Shown here: piece by piece, positions 6,311 to 6,770 of the stretch
Layout of the letters: every line of letters starts with the position of its first letter
How positions within the stretch are numbered: position 1 is the first letter of the stretch
Assembly (NCBI GenBank): GCA_027482985.1
Contig: JAIXVO010000517.1
Span: forward strand, 1-6,770
Direction of reading: 5' to 3'
Source: Cyanobacteriota bacterium
GTDB lineage: Bacteria > Cyanobacteriota > Cyanobacteriia > Leptolyngbyales > Leptolyngbyaceae
DNA length: 6,770 nt
The notes under the pieces: generated by a model
The model's input: the letters and a program-made list of their open reading frames with translations, nothing else
The model's database searches: none
Told to the model about the DNA's origin: nothing
Made by a program: the position numbers and the translations under genes

Positions 6311-6770
6311 GATAAATTGTTAGGACTCCATCGGAAGTACACCGATCGCGTCAATCCCTACCCAGAAAATTGGGAGGAGACAATGCCGGCGTTGGAGGCG
6401 TTGTGTCAGCATATCTTTGATCCGATGATTGATGGCTTTGGCAAAGAACGGTGTCGGTTGACCGATGGGGACTGTTCAAAGGATCTGAAACGGTTTCTAG
6501 GCTCAGAAAGACCGAGAGACGGGGATTAAGAAGGGACGGGTTGCGCCCAGCCGTGACCAGCACATGGCACTTGAGAAGAACCGAAATGGCAAGGATGGCT
6601 GCGACCCCTTGCGGATATTGCAAAGCGCGCCTCGTGGAGTGGAGGCTGGAACAGCAGCCACCGTGTAACCCGCTGTATGACAATGGGAGTGATCGGCCAT
6701 CCACATCAGCTACGCGCATCAGCAGAGGGACGCGCCTTCTCAAATTCATCGACGCGATAGGGTGTTTAGA
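6311..6770 (+). pseudogene. Decayed gene of an M15-peptidase-like (D-Ala-D-Ala peptidase-like) family, continues past window end
   Basis: One protein can be read only by joining four segments in three frames. Segment 1 (6311-6499) contains YTDRVNPYPENWEE, HIFDPMIDGFGKER and DLKRFL. After an extra G at 6500, segment 2 (6501 to about 6627) continues AQKDRETGIKKGRVAPSR, then DQHMALEKNRNGK. A shift near 6627 gives segment 3 (6628-6698), RLVEWRLEQQ then LY..GSDRP. A one-base loss at 6698/6699 gives segment 4 (6699-6770), IHISYAHQQRDAPSQ, open to the window end. The order DPvi..FG - LTYGFcS - DQHmahE - RLGAA.DF - W - LY.yG.dRPiHiSY is recalled from a family of phage/bacterial M15-like proteins, whose DQH, DF and HISY residues would be metal ligands. 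Here LTYGFCS has become LTDGDCS, and the RLGAA segment between DQHMA and RILQ appears deleted. No start codon or RBS is evident, and a TGA lies at 6308. The decay seems real, but clustered sequencing errors near a contig end are the alternative. The family name is less certain than the pseudogene status. Confidence 0.72.

Noticed and set aside
6351..6749. A 132-aa open frame on the minus strand
   Set aside because: It lies antisense to the decayed M15-like gene, whose motifs are recognisable on the plus strand. The minus-strand product shows no family features.

Overview
The window looks like chromosomal DNA of a cyanobacterium. The HIP1 octamer GCGATCGC occurs 12 times between 1015 and 4610. 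Intergenic spaces carry the short repeat families typical of these genomes. The proteins (a CyaC-type class III cyclase, a REC-OmpR-HPt regulator, a DUF2157/GDYXXLXY pair, PGK) fit the group. The genus cannot be fixed from the sequence; a filamentous Leptolyngbya-like organism is only a guess.

Layout: (1) 1-761 (+) is the 3' part of a HAMP plus class III nucleotidyl cyclase gene whose beginning lies outside the window. (2) 762-930 is intergenic and holds a TTCG...CGAA-type repeat. (3) 931-2028 (+) is an orphan response regulator with receiver, OmpR-type winged helix and C-terminal HPt domains. (4) 2029-2307 is intergenic, with purine-rich short repeats and a GTAGAGAC-type inverted repeat. (5) 2308-3711 and 3714-4373 (+) form a two-gene operon: a DUF2157 multi-pass membrane protein and a single-pass GDYXXLXY-family protein, 2 nt apart. 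(6) 4370-4774 (-) is a universal stress protein that converges on the operon with overlapping stop codons. (7) 4775-4970 is a divergent intergenic region with a second copy of the repeat in (2), a candidate pgk promoter and a strong Shine-Dalgarno sequence. (8) 4971-6203 (+) is phosphoglycerate kinase, followed by a perfect 12-bp inverted repeat. (9) 6311-6770 (+) is a decayed gene of an M15-peptidase-like family, readable only by joining three reading frames, and running off the window end.

Functionally, the first part is signalling: second-messenger synthesis, then a phosphorelay-type transcription regulator with no histidine kinase in view. The middle is an uncharacterised membrane pair. 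The right part is housekeeping carbon metabolism (glycolysis/Calvin cycle). No CRISPR array, intact mobile element or RNA gene was seen. The observations most worth following are the multi-frame pseudogene, the REC-wHTH-HPt architecture with a replaced cis-proline, the variant GDYXXLXY motif, and the variant nucleotide-binding loop of the universal stress protein.
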